In this document: piece after piece, positions 17,298 to 25,210 of the stretch | How positions within the stretch are numbered: the stretch's first letter is position 1 | Layout: the number at the start of each line of letters is the position of its first letter | From: an uncultured Roseicyclus sp. | Lineage (GTDB): Bacteria; Pseudomonadota; Alphaproteobacteria; Rhodobacterales; Rhodobacteraceae | Direction of reading: 5' to 3' | Length of the DNA stretch: 64,000 nucleotides | NCBI GenBank assembly: GCA_937139335.1 | Contig: CAKZPN010000038.1 | Span: 50,492-114,491 of the forward strand | The notes under the pieces: generated by a model | Databases searched by the model: none | What the model was told of the DNA's origin: nothing | The model's input: only the letters and a program-made list of their open reading frames with translations | Made by a program: the position numbers and the translations under genes

Positions 17298-18260
17298 TCA
17301 GTCCATCAGGCCCGCTTCCTGATAGTAGCGCGCCGCGCCGTCATGGATCGCGGCGGAGTTGCCATCCTCGACCATCTGTTCGGGTTCGAGCATGCCGAGC
17401 GCCGGGTGCAGGGCCCGGAACGAGTCCAGGTTCTCGAACACCGCGCGCGTCACCTCGTAGACCACGTCGTCGGAAACTTCGGCCGAGCTGACGAAGGTGG
17501 CGCCGACGCCGAAGGTCGTCACGTCGGCATCCGTGCCGCGATACATGCCGCCCGGAATGGTGGCGACTCGGTAATAGGGATTGTCCGCGATCAGCGCCTC
17601 GATCTCCGGGCCGGTCACGTTCACGAGGACGGTGTCGCAGGCGGTCGTCGCCTCCTGGATCGCGCCCGAGGGATGGCCGACGGTGTAGATCATCGCGTCG
17701 ATGTTGTTGTCGCAGAGCGCCGCGGCCTGCTCGGCTGGCGGAAGCTCGGAGGCCACAGAGAAATCATCCAGCGTCCAGCCGAGCGCGTTCATCACCACGT
17801 CCATCGTGCCGCGCTGGCCCGAGCCGGGGTTGCCGATGTTCACGCGCTTGCCCTGGAGGTCGGCAAACTCGGTGATGCCGGCGTCGGCCCGCGCCACCAC
17901 GGTGAAGGGTTCGGGGTGCAGCGAGAACACCGCGCGCAGGTTTTCGACGGCGTTGCCCTCGAACTCCGAGGTGCCGTTGTAGGCGTGATACTGCCAGTCG
18001 GACTGCGCCACGCCGAACTCCAGCTCGCCCGAACGGATCGCGTTGATGTTGAAGATCGAGCCACCGGTGGATTCGACGCCGCAGCGGATGCCATGCTCGG
18101 AGCGACCGCTGTTCACGAGCCGGCAGATCGCGCCGCCTGCCGGGTAGTAGACCCCGGTGACACCGCCGGTGCCGATGGAAATGAACGTGTCTTGTGCCTG
18201 CGCGGCACCGCCCGTCAACGCGAGCGCAGTGGCAGCGGCCACCATCCAGATCTTGGTCAT
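17298..18260 (-). CDS. TAXI family TRAP transporter solute-binding protein
   Basis: The protein has 320 residues from the ATG at 18258-18260, which is preceded by AGGAGAAGGTG; an upstream in-frame start at 18428 would add 56 residues with no signal character. A Sec signal peptide ends at AQA before residue 25 (MTKIWMVAAATALALTGGAAQAQ). The mature protein opens with FISIGTGGVTGVYYPAGG, the hallmark of TAXI (TRAP-associated extracytoplasmic immunogenic) proteins, and contains FGVAQSDWQYHAYNG and GKRVNIGNPGSGQRGT. It binds the substrate in the periplasm for the permease encoded downstream. Confidence 0.93.
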   Translation of the reverse strand: MTKIWMVAAATALALTGGAAQAQDTFISIGTGGVTGVYYPAGGAICRLVNSGRSEHGIRCGVESTGGSIFNINAIRSGELEFGVAQSDWQYHAYNGTSEFEGNAVENLRAVFSLHPEPFTVVARADAGITEFADLQGKRVNIGNPGSGQRGTMDVVMNALGWTLDDFSVASELPPAEQAAALCDNNIDAMIYTVGHPSGAIQEATTACDTVLVNVTGPEIEALIADNPYYRVATIPGGMYRGTDADVTTFGVGATFVSSAEVSDDVVYEVTRAVFENLDSFRALHPALGMLEPEQMVEDGNSAAIHDGAARYYQEAGLMD

Positions 18261-18428
18261 CACCTTCTCCTCTTGGTTCGTGGTTCCTCGAGGCCGACCG
18301 TCGCACGCAAATTGAGTAGGCGACAAGACTATGTCGGCCTCTGACCGAGGTTCGATTATTGAAGCAATCGCAACGGGTCTGTCAAACGCACAGGCCAAAC
18401 GCTCAGAAAAATCGATCGCACGCCGCAT

Positions 18429-18453
18429 GGAACATCGCGGGCCTCGCGCGGTT
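18429..18453 (+). promoter_or_regulatory. GGAAC-N16-GGTT promoter-like element
   Basis: GGAAC at 18429-18433 and GGTT at 18450-18453 are separated by exactly 16 bases, 27 bp before the start at 18481. The pattern resembles the sigma EcfG (general stress response) consensus GGAAC-N16/17-CGTT of Alphaproteobacteria. Four more copies with identical spacing occur upstream of other genes in this window. Confidence 0.5.
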
Positions 18454-18480
18454 TAGGCCTCCGTGAACGGAGGACGCGAC

Positions 18481-19152
18481 ATGACCATCCAGCCCTACCG
18501 CAGACATCGCAGACACCGCAGACAGCGCCACGACGAGAGGCCGAACCTCGTCCTCGCCATCGGCGCCGGACTTTTCGCCGTCGGCGCGATCGCGCTCTGG
18601 CAGGCGCGCCAGCGCGCGATGCGCCACCACCGCGGCGTGCGCGACAGTGCGCCGGGCCGGACCAGCCGCCGGACATATTACAACGGCCTCGCGGTGACCG
18701 GGCGCAGCGTCACCATCAACCGTCCGCGGGCGGAGCTGTACGCCTTCTGGCGCGACTTCACCAACCTCCCGCAGTTCATGGAGAACATCGATGAGGTGGA
18801 GGTGCAGGGCGACCTGACTTCCTGGACGATCCGCGCGCCCGCCGGCCGCAGCGTTCTGGTGAAGACGCGCATCGTGTCGGACCGCGAGAACGAGCAGATC
18901 GCCTGGCGCTCGGTCGACGGCTCGGACGTGGAGACCGAGGGCAAGGTCATGTTGCACGACGCCCCCGGCGGTCGCGGCACCGTGGTCGAGGCGGTTATCG
19001 CCTATCGCCCGCCGGGCGGAGAACTGGGCCGCCTGATCGCGAAGCTTTTCCAGGCCGAACCCGAGGTGCAGGGGCGGCGCGATCTCAAGCGCTTCAAGAT
19101 GCTGATGGAGACCGGCGAGGTCTCCACCGCCGACAACCGCAAGCCCGACTGA
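18481..19152 (+). CDS. SRPBCC (START-like) family protein, membrane-anchored
   Basis: The protein has 223 residues from ATG 18481, with GGAGGA 6 bases upstream. It opens with an arginine/histidine-rich stretch ([11 protein letters not shown]), followed by one membrane helix ([18 protein letters not shown]) and then, from about residue 75, a cyclase/dehydrase-type SRPBCC domain ([27 protein letters not shown] is the opening helix-grip segment). The fold binds hydrophobic ligands, but no catalytic assignment is possible. It is followed 10 bp later by an alcohol dehydrogenase and then a P450. SRPBCC/zinc-alcohol-dehydrogenase pairs are common among stress-induced genes in Alphaproteobacteria (general knowledge). 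Confidence 0.8.
   Translation: MTIQPYRRHRRHRRQRHDERPNLVLAIGAGLFAVGAIALWQARQRAMRHHRGVRDSAPGRTSRRTYYNGLAVTGRSVTINRPRAELYAFWRDFTNLPQFMENIDEVEVQGDLTSWTIRAPAGRSVLVKTRIVSDRENEQIAWRSVDGSDVETEGKVMLHDAPGGRGTVVEAVIAYRPPGGELGRLIAKLFQAEPEVQGRRDLKRFKMLMETGEVSTADNRKPD
18499..18525 (+). repeat. Three tandem copies of a 9-bp unit inside the SRPBCC gene
   Basis: CGCAGACAT, CGCAGACAC and CGCAGACAG follow each other without a gap and encode RRH-RRH-RRQ. The in-frame triplication lengthens the basic N-terminal tail and could vary in copy number by slippage without shifting frame. Confidence 0.85.
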
Positions 19153-19162
19153 GGAGGCCCCG

Positions 19163-20332
19163 ATGCGCGCACTGACCTATCACGGCAAGCATGACGTCCG
19201 CGTCGACACCGTTCCCGACCCCGAGATCGTCAATCCCCGCGACGCGATCATCGAGGTCACGTCGACCGCGATCTGCGGTTCGGACCTGCATCTCTACGAC
19301 GGGGTCATCCCCGGTGTGCTGAGCGGCGACATCCTGGGGCACGAGTTCATGGGCCGCGTGGTGGACACCGGCCGCGACAGCACGCTGAAAAAGGGCCAGC
19401 GCGTCGTCGTGCCCTTCACCATCTCCTGCGGGGCGTGCTTCCACTGCCAGAAGCAGCAGTATTCGGCCTGCGACAACTCCAACCCGGCGGACACGCAGGA
19501 CCTGACCGAGCCGGTCTACGGGCAGGCGCTGTCGGCGCTCTTCGGGTATTCGCACCTGACCGGCGGCTATCCGGGCGGCCAGGCGGAATATGTCCGCGTG
19601 CCCTATTCCGACGTCGGCCCGGTGGTGATCCCCGACGGGCTCGACGACGAGAAGGTGCTGTTTCTTTCCGACATCCTGCCCACCGGCTGGATGGCGGCCG
19701 AGAACTGCCAGATCGAGCCGGGCGACACGGTGGCGGTCTGGGGCTGCGGCCCGGTCGGCCTTTTCGCGGTGCAGAGCGCGCTCTTGATGGGCGCCGCGCA
19801 GGTCATCGCTATCGACCATTACCCGCACCGGCTGGACCTTGCCCGGAGGATGGGCGCCAAGGTCATCGACTACCGCCGCACCCGCGTGCTCGAGGCGCTG
19901 CGCGAGATGACCGGCGGCGTCGGCCCCGACGCGGTGATCGACGCGGTGGGCATGGAAAGCCACGGCCTCGCCGTCGACAATGTCATGGACACCGTGAAAC
20001 AGAAGGTCGGCATGGGCGCGGATCGTGGCCACGCGCTGCGCGAGGCGATCATGGCCTGCCGCAAGGGCGGGCGCGTGTCGGTTCCGGGCGTCTACGGCGG
20101 GTTCCTCGACAAGTTCCCGCTGGGGGCCTTCATGGAAAAGGGTCTGCAGTGGCGCACCGGCCAGACCCATGTGCAGCGCTACACCAAGGACCTGCTGCGC
20201 CGCATCGAGGAGGGGGAGATCGACACCACCTTCCTGATTTCCCATCGTCTGCCGCTCGAGGATGCCCCGCGCGGCTACGACAATTTCCGCAACAATCAGG
20301 ACGAATGGACCAAGGTGGTCCTGACGCCGTGA
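19163..20332 (+). CDS. Zinc-dependent alcohol dehydrogenase (formaldehyde dehydrogenase-like MDR)
   Basis: The protein has 389 residues of the medium-chain dehydrogenase family. The catalytic-zinc region is [12 protein letters not shown] and [10 protein letters not shown]. The four structural-zinc cysteines lie in the stretch CGACFHC...CDNS, and the NAD site is [12 protein letters not shown] followed by the [11 protein letters not shown] strand ending in aspartate, favouring NAD. The sequence is closest in character to glutathione-independent formaldehyde dehydrogenase-like enzymes, which carry an extra insert before the C-terminus. It sits in the SRPBCC-ADH-P450 operon, and its stop overlaps the GTG start of the P450. 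The natural substrate is unknown. Confidence 0.9.
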   Translation: MRALTYHGKHDVRVDTVPDPEIVNPRDAIIEVTSTAICGSDLHLYDGVIPGVLSGDILGHEFMGRVVDTGRDSTLKKGQRVVVPFTISCGACFHCQKQQYSACDNSNPADTQDLTEPVYGQALSALFGYSHLTGGYPGGQAEYVRVPYSDVGPVVIPDGLDDEKVLFLSDILPTGWMAAENCQIEPGDTVAVWGCGPVGLFAVQSALLMGAAQVIAIDHYPHRLDLARRMGAKVIDYRRTRVLEALREMTGGVGPDAVIDAVGMESHGLAVDNVMDTVKQKVGMGADRGHALREAIMACRKGGRVSVPGVYGGFLDKFPLGAFMEKGLQWRTGQTHVQRYTKDLLRRIEEGEIDTTFLISHRLPLEDAPRGYDNFRNNQDEWTKVVLTP

Positions 20333-21576
20333 CGGTCGGCAACGCGCGCGCCGGACCCGGCTTTCCGGTGCTTCGCGGCCCCGACAGCACGCTCGCCTTC
20401 CTGCGCGAAGGCTACGGCTTCGTCGGCCGGCGCTGTGACGCGCTGGGCACCGACGGGTTCCGGACGCGGATCATGCTGAAACGCGTGACCTGTCTTCGCG
20501 GCGCCGAGGCGGTGCGCGAGTTCTACCGCCCCGGCCGGATGACCCGCCGCGGCGCGATGCCCTCGAGCGTGGTGGCGCTGTTGCAGGACAAGGGCAGCGT
20601 GCAGCAGCTCGACGGCGACGCGCACCGCATCCGCAAGGCGATGTTCCTTGACCTGATGACGCCGGACCGGCTGGAGACGGCGCGCGAGATCTTCGCCGAG
20701 GAATGGGAGGTCGCGCGTCGCCGCTGGCGCGGCAGGACGGTCGCCCTGGCCGAAAGCCTCGACATTTTGCTGACGCGCGTCGCCCTGCGCTGGTGCGGCA
20801 TTCCGCTCGACGGCACCGACGTCGCCGCCCGCGCAAAGGAACTGGGAGCGATCTTCCGCCGTGCCGGCAGCGTCGGGCCCGCCTATCTGAAGGCGCGGTG
20901 GCTGCGGGCGCGGTCGGAACACTGGGCGCAGCAGGTGATCTCCTGGGCCGCGGCGGAAGAGGATGGCGGCGGCGCGCTGGGCCGCCTTGTCCGGCATCGC
21001 GACGTGGACGGCCGTGTTCTGGGTGACAAGGTGGCGGCGGTGGAACTGCTGAACCTGTTGCGGCCCATCGTGGCGGTCGGCGTCTACATCACTTTCGCCG
21101 CCCATGCGCTGCACGTGCATCGCGAAAGGCTGGCCGGGGTGATCGGCGACGGCGAACCTGAACGCCTTGCCCCGGTGGCGGAGGAGGTGCGCCGGCTCTA
21201 CCCGTTCTTCCCTATGATCGGCGGGCGCGTCCTGCACCCGTTCGACTGGCGCGGTACGCGGTTTCAGACCGGAGACTGGCTGTTGCTGGACCTCTATGGC
21301 ACGAACCGCCACCCCGCCGACTGGCCCGCCTCCGACCGCTTCGACCCCACGCGCTACGCCCGCGAGAGCGCCGGCGCGCTGGTGCCGCAGGGCGGCGGGC
21401 AGTACCTGGAGAACCACCGCTGTCCGGGCGAGCGCCTTACGCAGGTCCTGCTGACCGAGGCGATCGCGCAGCTTGTGCGGATGGACTACAGCGTGCCGGA
21501 GCAGGATCTGGAGATCCCGCTCGACCGGTTCCCGCCCAAGCCGCGCGACGGCATGCGGATCGCCGTCGCGGGCTGA
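20329..21576 (+). CDS. Cytochrome P450, fatty-acid peroxygenase (CYP152) type
   Basis: The protein has 415 residues from a GTG start whose last bases form the TGA stop of the preceding gene (GTGA overlap). The heme-binding cysteine is in HRCPGER (C365). In the I-helix the motif is [19 protein letters not shown] (R245-P246), where ordinary P450s have an acid-alcohol pair. Arg-Pro at this place is the signature of CYP152 peroxygenases, which use hydrogen peroxide and a fatty-acid carboxylate and so need no reductase partner. No ferredoxin or reductase gene is nearby, which agrees. The likely reaction is alpha- or beta-hydroxylation (or decarboxylation) of fatty acids. Confidence 0.88.
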   Translation: MTVGNARAGPGFPVLRGPDSTLAFLREGYGFVGRRCDALGTDGFRTRIMLKRVTCLRGAEAVREFYRPGRMTRRGAMPSSVVALLQDKGSVQQLDGDAHRIRKAMFLDLMTPDRLETAREIFAEEWEVARRRWRGRTVALAESLDILLTRVALRWCGIPLDGTDVAARAKELGAIFRRAGSVGPAYLKARWLRARSEHWAQQVISWAAAEEDGGGALGRLVRHRDVDGRVLGDKVAAVELLNLLRPIVAVGVYITFAAHALHVHRERLAGVIGDGEPERLAPVAEEVRRLYPFFPMIGGRVLHPFDWRGTRFQTGDWLLLDLYGTNRHPADWPASDRFDPTRYARESAGALVPQGGGQYLENHRCPGERLTQVLLTEAIAQLVRMDYSVPEQDLEIPLDRFPPKPRDGMRIAVAG

Positions 21577-21604
21577 GGGGCCAACGGCCGACCCGTAAGC
21601 GCGG

Positions 21605-21871
21605 TCAGGCGTCCCGGTCCACGAACTTGCCGAACCGGCTGGTCGAGCCGTCCGCGGTTTCCTCCTGAAAGAGGAACGCGAGGTTGTTGTCCTCGAACAC
21701 CTGGAAAAACTCGTCCCACTCGATCGGGGTCAGTCGCTCCTCCGGCTCATTGAAGTCGATGCGCAGGATGCCGCCCTCGCCGGTGCCCTCGACCCGCGCG
21801 GGCTGTCCGCCGCGGGCCTCGGCCCAGGCGCGGATCGTCTCGTGATCGGTCGTCTTGGTCGCGGTCGTCAT
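21605..21871 (-). CDS. Small conserved protein of unknown function
   Basis: An 88-residue acidic protein starts at the ATG at 21869-21871, chosen because AAGGAAAAG lies just upstream; longer in-frame starts reach back into the divergent promoter region. It begins MTTATKTTDHETIRAWAE and continues with a GG.PARVEGTG loop, LRIDF, and an acidic WDEFFQVFEDNNLAFLFQEE stretch ending in FGKFVDRD. I recall homologues of this composition as conserved hypotheticals (sometimes mislabelled branching enzyme) in many Proteobacteria. No catalytic motif is visible. It converges on the P450 gene. Confidence 0.75.
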   Translation of the reverse strand: MTTATKTTDHETIRAWAEARGGQPARVEGTGEGGILRIDFNEPEERLTPIEWDEFFQVFEDNNLAFLFQEETADGSTSRFGKFVDRDA

Positions 21872-22020
21872 GATCTTTTCCTTTCGCCGGCGCATCGGCG
21901 CCACTCCGACCCAACGTTCCATCTCGCGTGCCGTTGCACCTAACGGCGGGGCGGTCGGCACGATCTTGCCGGCGGGGCGCGGTGGCCGGCCCGGCCATTC
22001 CTCTGGCGATCTGGGCGCCG

Positions 22021-22045
22021 GGAACATCTGCCGTCTGATCCTGTT
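22021..22045 (+). promoter_or_regulatory. GGAAC-N16-TGTT promoter-like element of the glycan operon
   Basis: GGAAC at 22021-22025 and TGTT at 22042-22045 are separated by 16 bases, 38 bp before the first gene of the nine-gene glycan operon. It matches the sigma EcfG-like element found four more times in the window. Confidence 0.55.
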
Positions 22046-22082
22046 GAAGCTCCGATCCGACACACGAAGACCGCGAGGGGAC

Positions 22083-23186
22083 ATGACCAAGTATCTCATC
22101 ACCGGAGGTTGCGGCTTCATCGGCCGCGCGCTGACCCGGGAACTGCTGACGCAGGGCGCGCAGGTCCGGGTGCTGGATTCGCTGCTGCCGCAAGTCCATG
22201 GCGACACCCGCCCCGCCACCCCCGATGTCGAGTTCATCGAGGGTGACGTGCGTGAAGGTGATGCGGTGAAACGGGCCGTCAAGGGTGTGGACGGCGTCTT
22301 CCACCTCGCCGCCGAGGTCGGCGTCGGCCAGTCGATGTACGAGATCGCCCGCTACACCGCCGCCAATGACCTCGGCACCGCCGTCCTGCTCGAGGCGCTG
22401 ATCGCCGAGCCGGTGAAACGCCTCGTCCTCGCCTCCTCGATGAGCGTCTATGGCGAAGGGCTCTACCGCACGGCCGAGGGCGAGACGGTGCGCCATGCCC
22501 GCCGCAGCGCCGCCGACCTGGAGGCCGGGCGCTGGGACCCGGTCGACGCCACCGGCACGCCGCTGACCCCGATCCCGACCGACGAGGAAAAGCCGGTCGA
22601 CCTCGCCTCGATCTACGCGCTGACGAAATTCGCGCAGGAACGCGCGGTGCTGATCTTCGGCGCGACCTACCCGACCGAGACCGTGGCGCTGCGGCTCTTC
22701 AACGTGTTCGGGCCCGGCCAGGCGCTGTCGAACCCCTATACCGGCGTTCTGGCGAACTTCGGCTCGCGACTGATCAACGGCAGCCCGGCGACCGTGTTCG
22801 AGGACGGGCAGCAGATGCGCGACTTCGTTCATGTCGAGGACATCGCGCGCGCCTTCCGGCTGGCGATGGAACAGCCGCCCGCCGCCGGCCACGTGCTCAA
22901 CATCGGCAGCGGCCAGTCCTATTCCATCGCCTCGGTGGCCGAGATGCTGGCCGAGGCGCTGAACCGGCCCGAGCTGACGCCCGAGATCCTGAACAAGGCC
23001 CGCTCGGGCGACATCCGGCATTGCTTTGCGGACCTGTCCAAGGCGCGCGACCTGCTGGGCTTCCGCCCCGAAAAGCGGCTCGAGGACTCGATGGAGGAGC
23101 TGGCCGCCTGGATCGCGGCGGAAACATCCGTCGACCGGGGGGCCGAGATGCGCCGCGAATTGGAAGACCGGGGGCTGGTGCGATGA
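22083..23186 (+). CDS. NAD-dependent nucleotide-sugar epimerase (dTDP-rhamnose 4-epimerase-like)
   Basis: The protein has 367 residues from ATG 22083 after GAGGGGAC. The Rossmann motif is ITGGCGFIGRAL at the N-terminus and the catalytic YALTK motif lies near residue 180, preceded by VLASSMSVYGEG. Later NVFGPGQALSNPYTGV and MRDFVHVEDIARAF segments are typical of extended SDRs acting on NDP-sugars. A long insert between the serine strand and the YxxxK motif, as here (about 40 residues), is seen in dTDP-L-rhamnose 4-epimerase-like members. It is the first gene of the operon running to 32673 and overlaps the next gene by ATGA. The precise sugar is not certain. Confidence 0.85.
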   Translation: MTKYLITGGCGFIGRALTRELLTQGAQVRVLDSLLPQVHGDTRPATPDVEFIEGDVREGDAVKRAVKGVDGVFHLAAEVGVGQSMYEIARYTAANDLGTAVLLEALIAEPVKRLVLASSMSVYGEGLYRTAEGETVRHARRSAADLEAGRWDPVDATGTPLTPIPTDEEKPVDLASIYALTKFAQERAVLIFGATYPTETVALRLFNVFGPGQALSNPYTGVLANFGSRLINGSPATVFEDGQQMRDFVHVEDIARAFRLAMEQPPAAGHVLNIGSGQSYSIASVAEMLAEALNRPELTPEILNKARSGDIRHCFADLSKARDLLGFRPEKRLEDSMEELAAWIAAETSVDRGAEMRRELEDRGLVR

Positions 23187-25210
23187 CCGGGCTGCCGCGC
23201 GATGCCGAACCGCTCGGGTTCGTGGAATGGTTCCGCATGGGCGACCGCGCGCATGCCGAGACGGCGATCGAGATGATGCGCGCCGCCGGCGTTCGCCGCC
23301 TGCGCACGCAGTTTTCCTGGGCCGAGTATCACGTCGACGGGGCCGCGGACTGGTACGACTGGCTGATGCCCCGGCTTGGCGCCGCCTTCGACGTGATGCC
23401 GTGCTTCCACTACACGCCGCCCTCGCTGTCGCGCACCGGGCGCAGTTCCGGCGCGCCCGCGCGCCTGCGTGATTTCGCCGATTTCATCGACGTGATCCTG
23501 ACGCGCCACGGTGAGCATTTCGAAGCGGTCGAGCTGTGGAACGAGCCCAACAATCTGCTCGACTGGGATTGGCGCGTCGATCCGAACCACGATCTGTATG
23601 CGGAGATGATGATCGACGCGGCGCATTGGGTGCGCCAGCGCGGCTATCGCGTGGTGCTCGGCGGCCCGAGCCCCTTCGACCCGGTCTGGCTCGACCTCAT
23701 GGGCCAGCGCGGACTTCTCGACCTCGTCGACGCGGTGGGCGTCCACGGCTTTCCCGGCACCTGGGACAGCGAAGCAGGCGCCTGGGAGGGGTGGGACGTG
23801 ATGCTGGCCGCCGCCCGCGACATCCTCGACCGCTACAACCCCGATGCCGGGCTCTGGATCACCGAGGCAGGCTATTCCACCTGGGCGCATGACGAGGTCG
23901 AACAGGTGCGTCAATTCCTTGCCGCCCGCGCGGCCCCGGCGGACCGGCTCTACTGGTATGGGTGGCGCGATCTCGGCAGCGAGATCGCGGTGCAGGAAGG
24001 CCACTGGTTCGACGCGCGGCACTACCACATGGGTGTCGTCGACGCCGCCGAGCGCCCGAAGCTCCTGGCGCGGCTTCTGGCAGAGGGCGGCCTTGAGCGG
24101 GTGTGCCGGGTCGCTGACCTTGCCGCGCCGGTGCTGCGGCGGGCCGGCGCGCGCCCGGTCGTCATCACCGGCGGCTGCGGCTTCATCGGCACCAACCTGG
24201 CCGACAGTTTCCTCTCGGACGGCGACGAGGTGGTGCTGGTCGACAACCTGTGCCGGCCGGGCGTGGACCAGAACCTCGAATGGCTGCGTGACTGCCACGG
24301 CGGCCGGGCATCGGTCGAGATCGCGGACATCCGGCAGGCCCGCAGCGCGATTGCCGGGCTGGAGGATGCGCGAGCCGTGGTCCACCTGGCCGCGCAGACG
24401 GCGGTGACGACAAGCCTCGCCCATCCCGCCGACGATTTCGACGTGAACGCCCGCGGCACTCTCAACCTTCTCGAGGCGGTGCGCGCCACCGGGCGGCAGA
24501 TCCCGGTGATCCTCGCCTCGACCAACAAGGTCTACGGCGCGCTCGACGACGTGGCGCTCGATCTTGTAGAAGAAGGCTGCCTGCCCGCCGATCCCGCGCT
24601 GCGCGCCCATGGTATCGCCGAGGACCGGCCGCTCGATTTCCACACGCCTTACGGCTGTTCCAAGGGCGTCGCGGACCAGTACGTGCTCGACTACGCCCGC
24701 TCCTACGGGATGCAGAGCGCGGTTCTGCGGATGAGCTGCATCTACGGCCCGCACCAGTTCGGCACCGAGGATCAGGGCTGGGTCGCGCATTTTCTGCTGC
24801 GCGCGCTGAAGGACGAGGGCATCACGATCTTCGGTGACGGCGAGCAGGTCCGCGACATCCTGCACGTGAACGACGCGGTGGCGGCCTATCGCGCGACGCT
24901 GGAGCGGATCGACACCCTGTCCGGCCGCGCCTTCAACCTTGGCGGCGGGCCTGCCAATGCCGTGAGCCTGAACATGCTGCTGGCCGAGGTCGGAAGGCTT
25001 CAGGGCTACGCGCCGCACGTGACCCACGACCGGACGCGCACCGGCGACCAGCGCTATTTCGTGGCCGACACGCGAGCGCTGACCGGGGCGACCGGCTGGC
25101 GGCCGTCGGTGCCCTGGCGCGAGGGCGTCGCGGGCCTGCGCGACTGGCTTGCGCGGCACCGCCTGCCGCCTGCGCCGGCCACCCAAACCAGACGGAGGAT
25201 TCTCGCATGA
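23183..25210 (+). CDS. Fusion protein: clan-A glycoside hydrolase domain + NAD-dependent sugar epimerase
   Basis: The protein has 675 residues. About 1-310 form a TIM-barrel glycoside hydrolase of clan A: VELWNEPNN holds the acid/base glutamate (E121) and LWITEAGYSTW the nucleophile (E228), about 107 residues apart, as in retaining beta-glycosidases (GH5/GH39-like). From about residue 325 to the end is a complete extended SDR: VVITGGCGFIGTNLAD, HLAAQTAVTTS, a serine/threonine strand ILASTNKVYG, and the catalytic YGCSK, resembling CDP-paratose 2-epimerase-type enzymes. I see no signal peptide, so the hydrolase half appears cytoplasmic. Start and stop overlap both neighbours by 4 bp (ATGA). Confidence 0.82.
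   Translation: MTGLPRDAEPLGFVEWFRMGDRAHAETAIEMMRAAGVRRLRTQFSWAEYHVDGAADWYDWLMPRLGAAFDVMPCFHYTPPSLSRTGRSSGAPARLRDFADFIDVILTRHGEHFEAVELWNEPNNLLDWDWRVDPNHDLYAEMMIDAAHWVRQRGYRVVLGGPSPFDPVWLDLMGQRGLLDLVDAVGVHGFPGTWDSEAGAWEGWDVMLAAARDILDRYNPDAGLWITEAGYSTWAHDEVEQVRQFLAARAAPADRLYWYGWRDLGSEIAVQEGHWFDARHYHMGVVDAAERPKLLARLLAEGGLERVCRVADLAAPVLRRAGARPVVITGGCGFIGTNLADSFLSDGDEVVLVDNLCRPGVDQNLEWLRDCHGGRASVEIADIRQARSAIAGLEDARAVVHLAAQTAVTTSLAHPADDFDVNARGTLNLLEAVRATGRQIPVILASTNKVYGALDDVALDLVEEGCLPADPALRAHGIAEDRPLDFHTPYGCSKGVADQYVLDYARSYGMQSAVLRMSCIYGPHQFGTEDQGWVAHFLLRALKDEGITIFGDGEQVRDILHVNDAVAAYRATLERIDTLSGRAFNLGGGPANAVSLNMLLAEVGRLQGYAPHVTHDRTRTGDQRYFVADTRALTGATGWRPSVPWREGVAGLRDWLARHRLPPAPATQTRRRILA

Noticed and set aside
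16146..18344. Long plus-strand open frame (732 codons) opposite the TRAP genes
   Set aside because: It is rich in Asp/Arg/His with no hydrophobic or domain structure, as expected for the complement of membrane-protein codons.
18458..18473. CCTCCG-TGAA-CGGAGG hairpin that would hide the ribosome site of the SRPBCC gene
   Set aside because: If the GGAAC/GGTT promoter is real, transcription would start at about 18459-18462, inside the left arm, so the stem could not form fully. With only 6 bp it is also likely by chance.
22919..25186. Long minus-strand open frame (755 codons) opposite the epimerase and hydrolase-epimerase fusion
   Set aside because: The plus strand has catalytic glutamates, Rossmann motifs and coupled overlaps. 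The complement shows only composition-driven openness.
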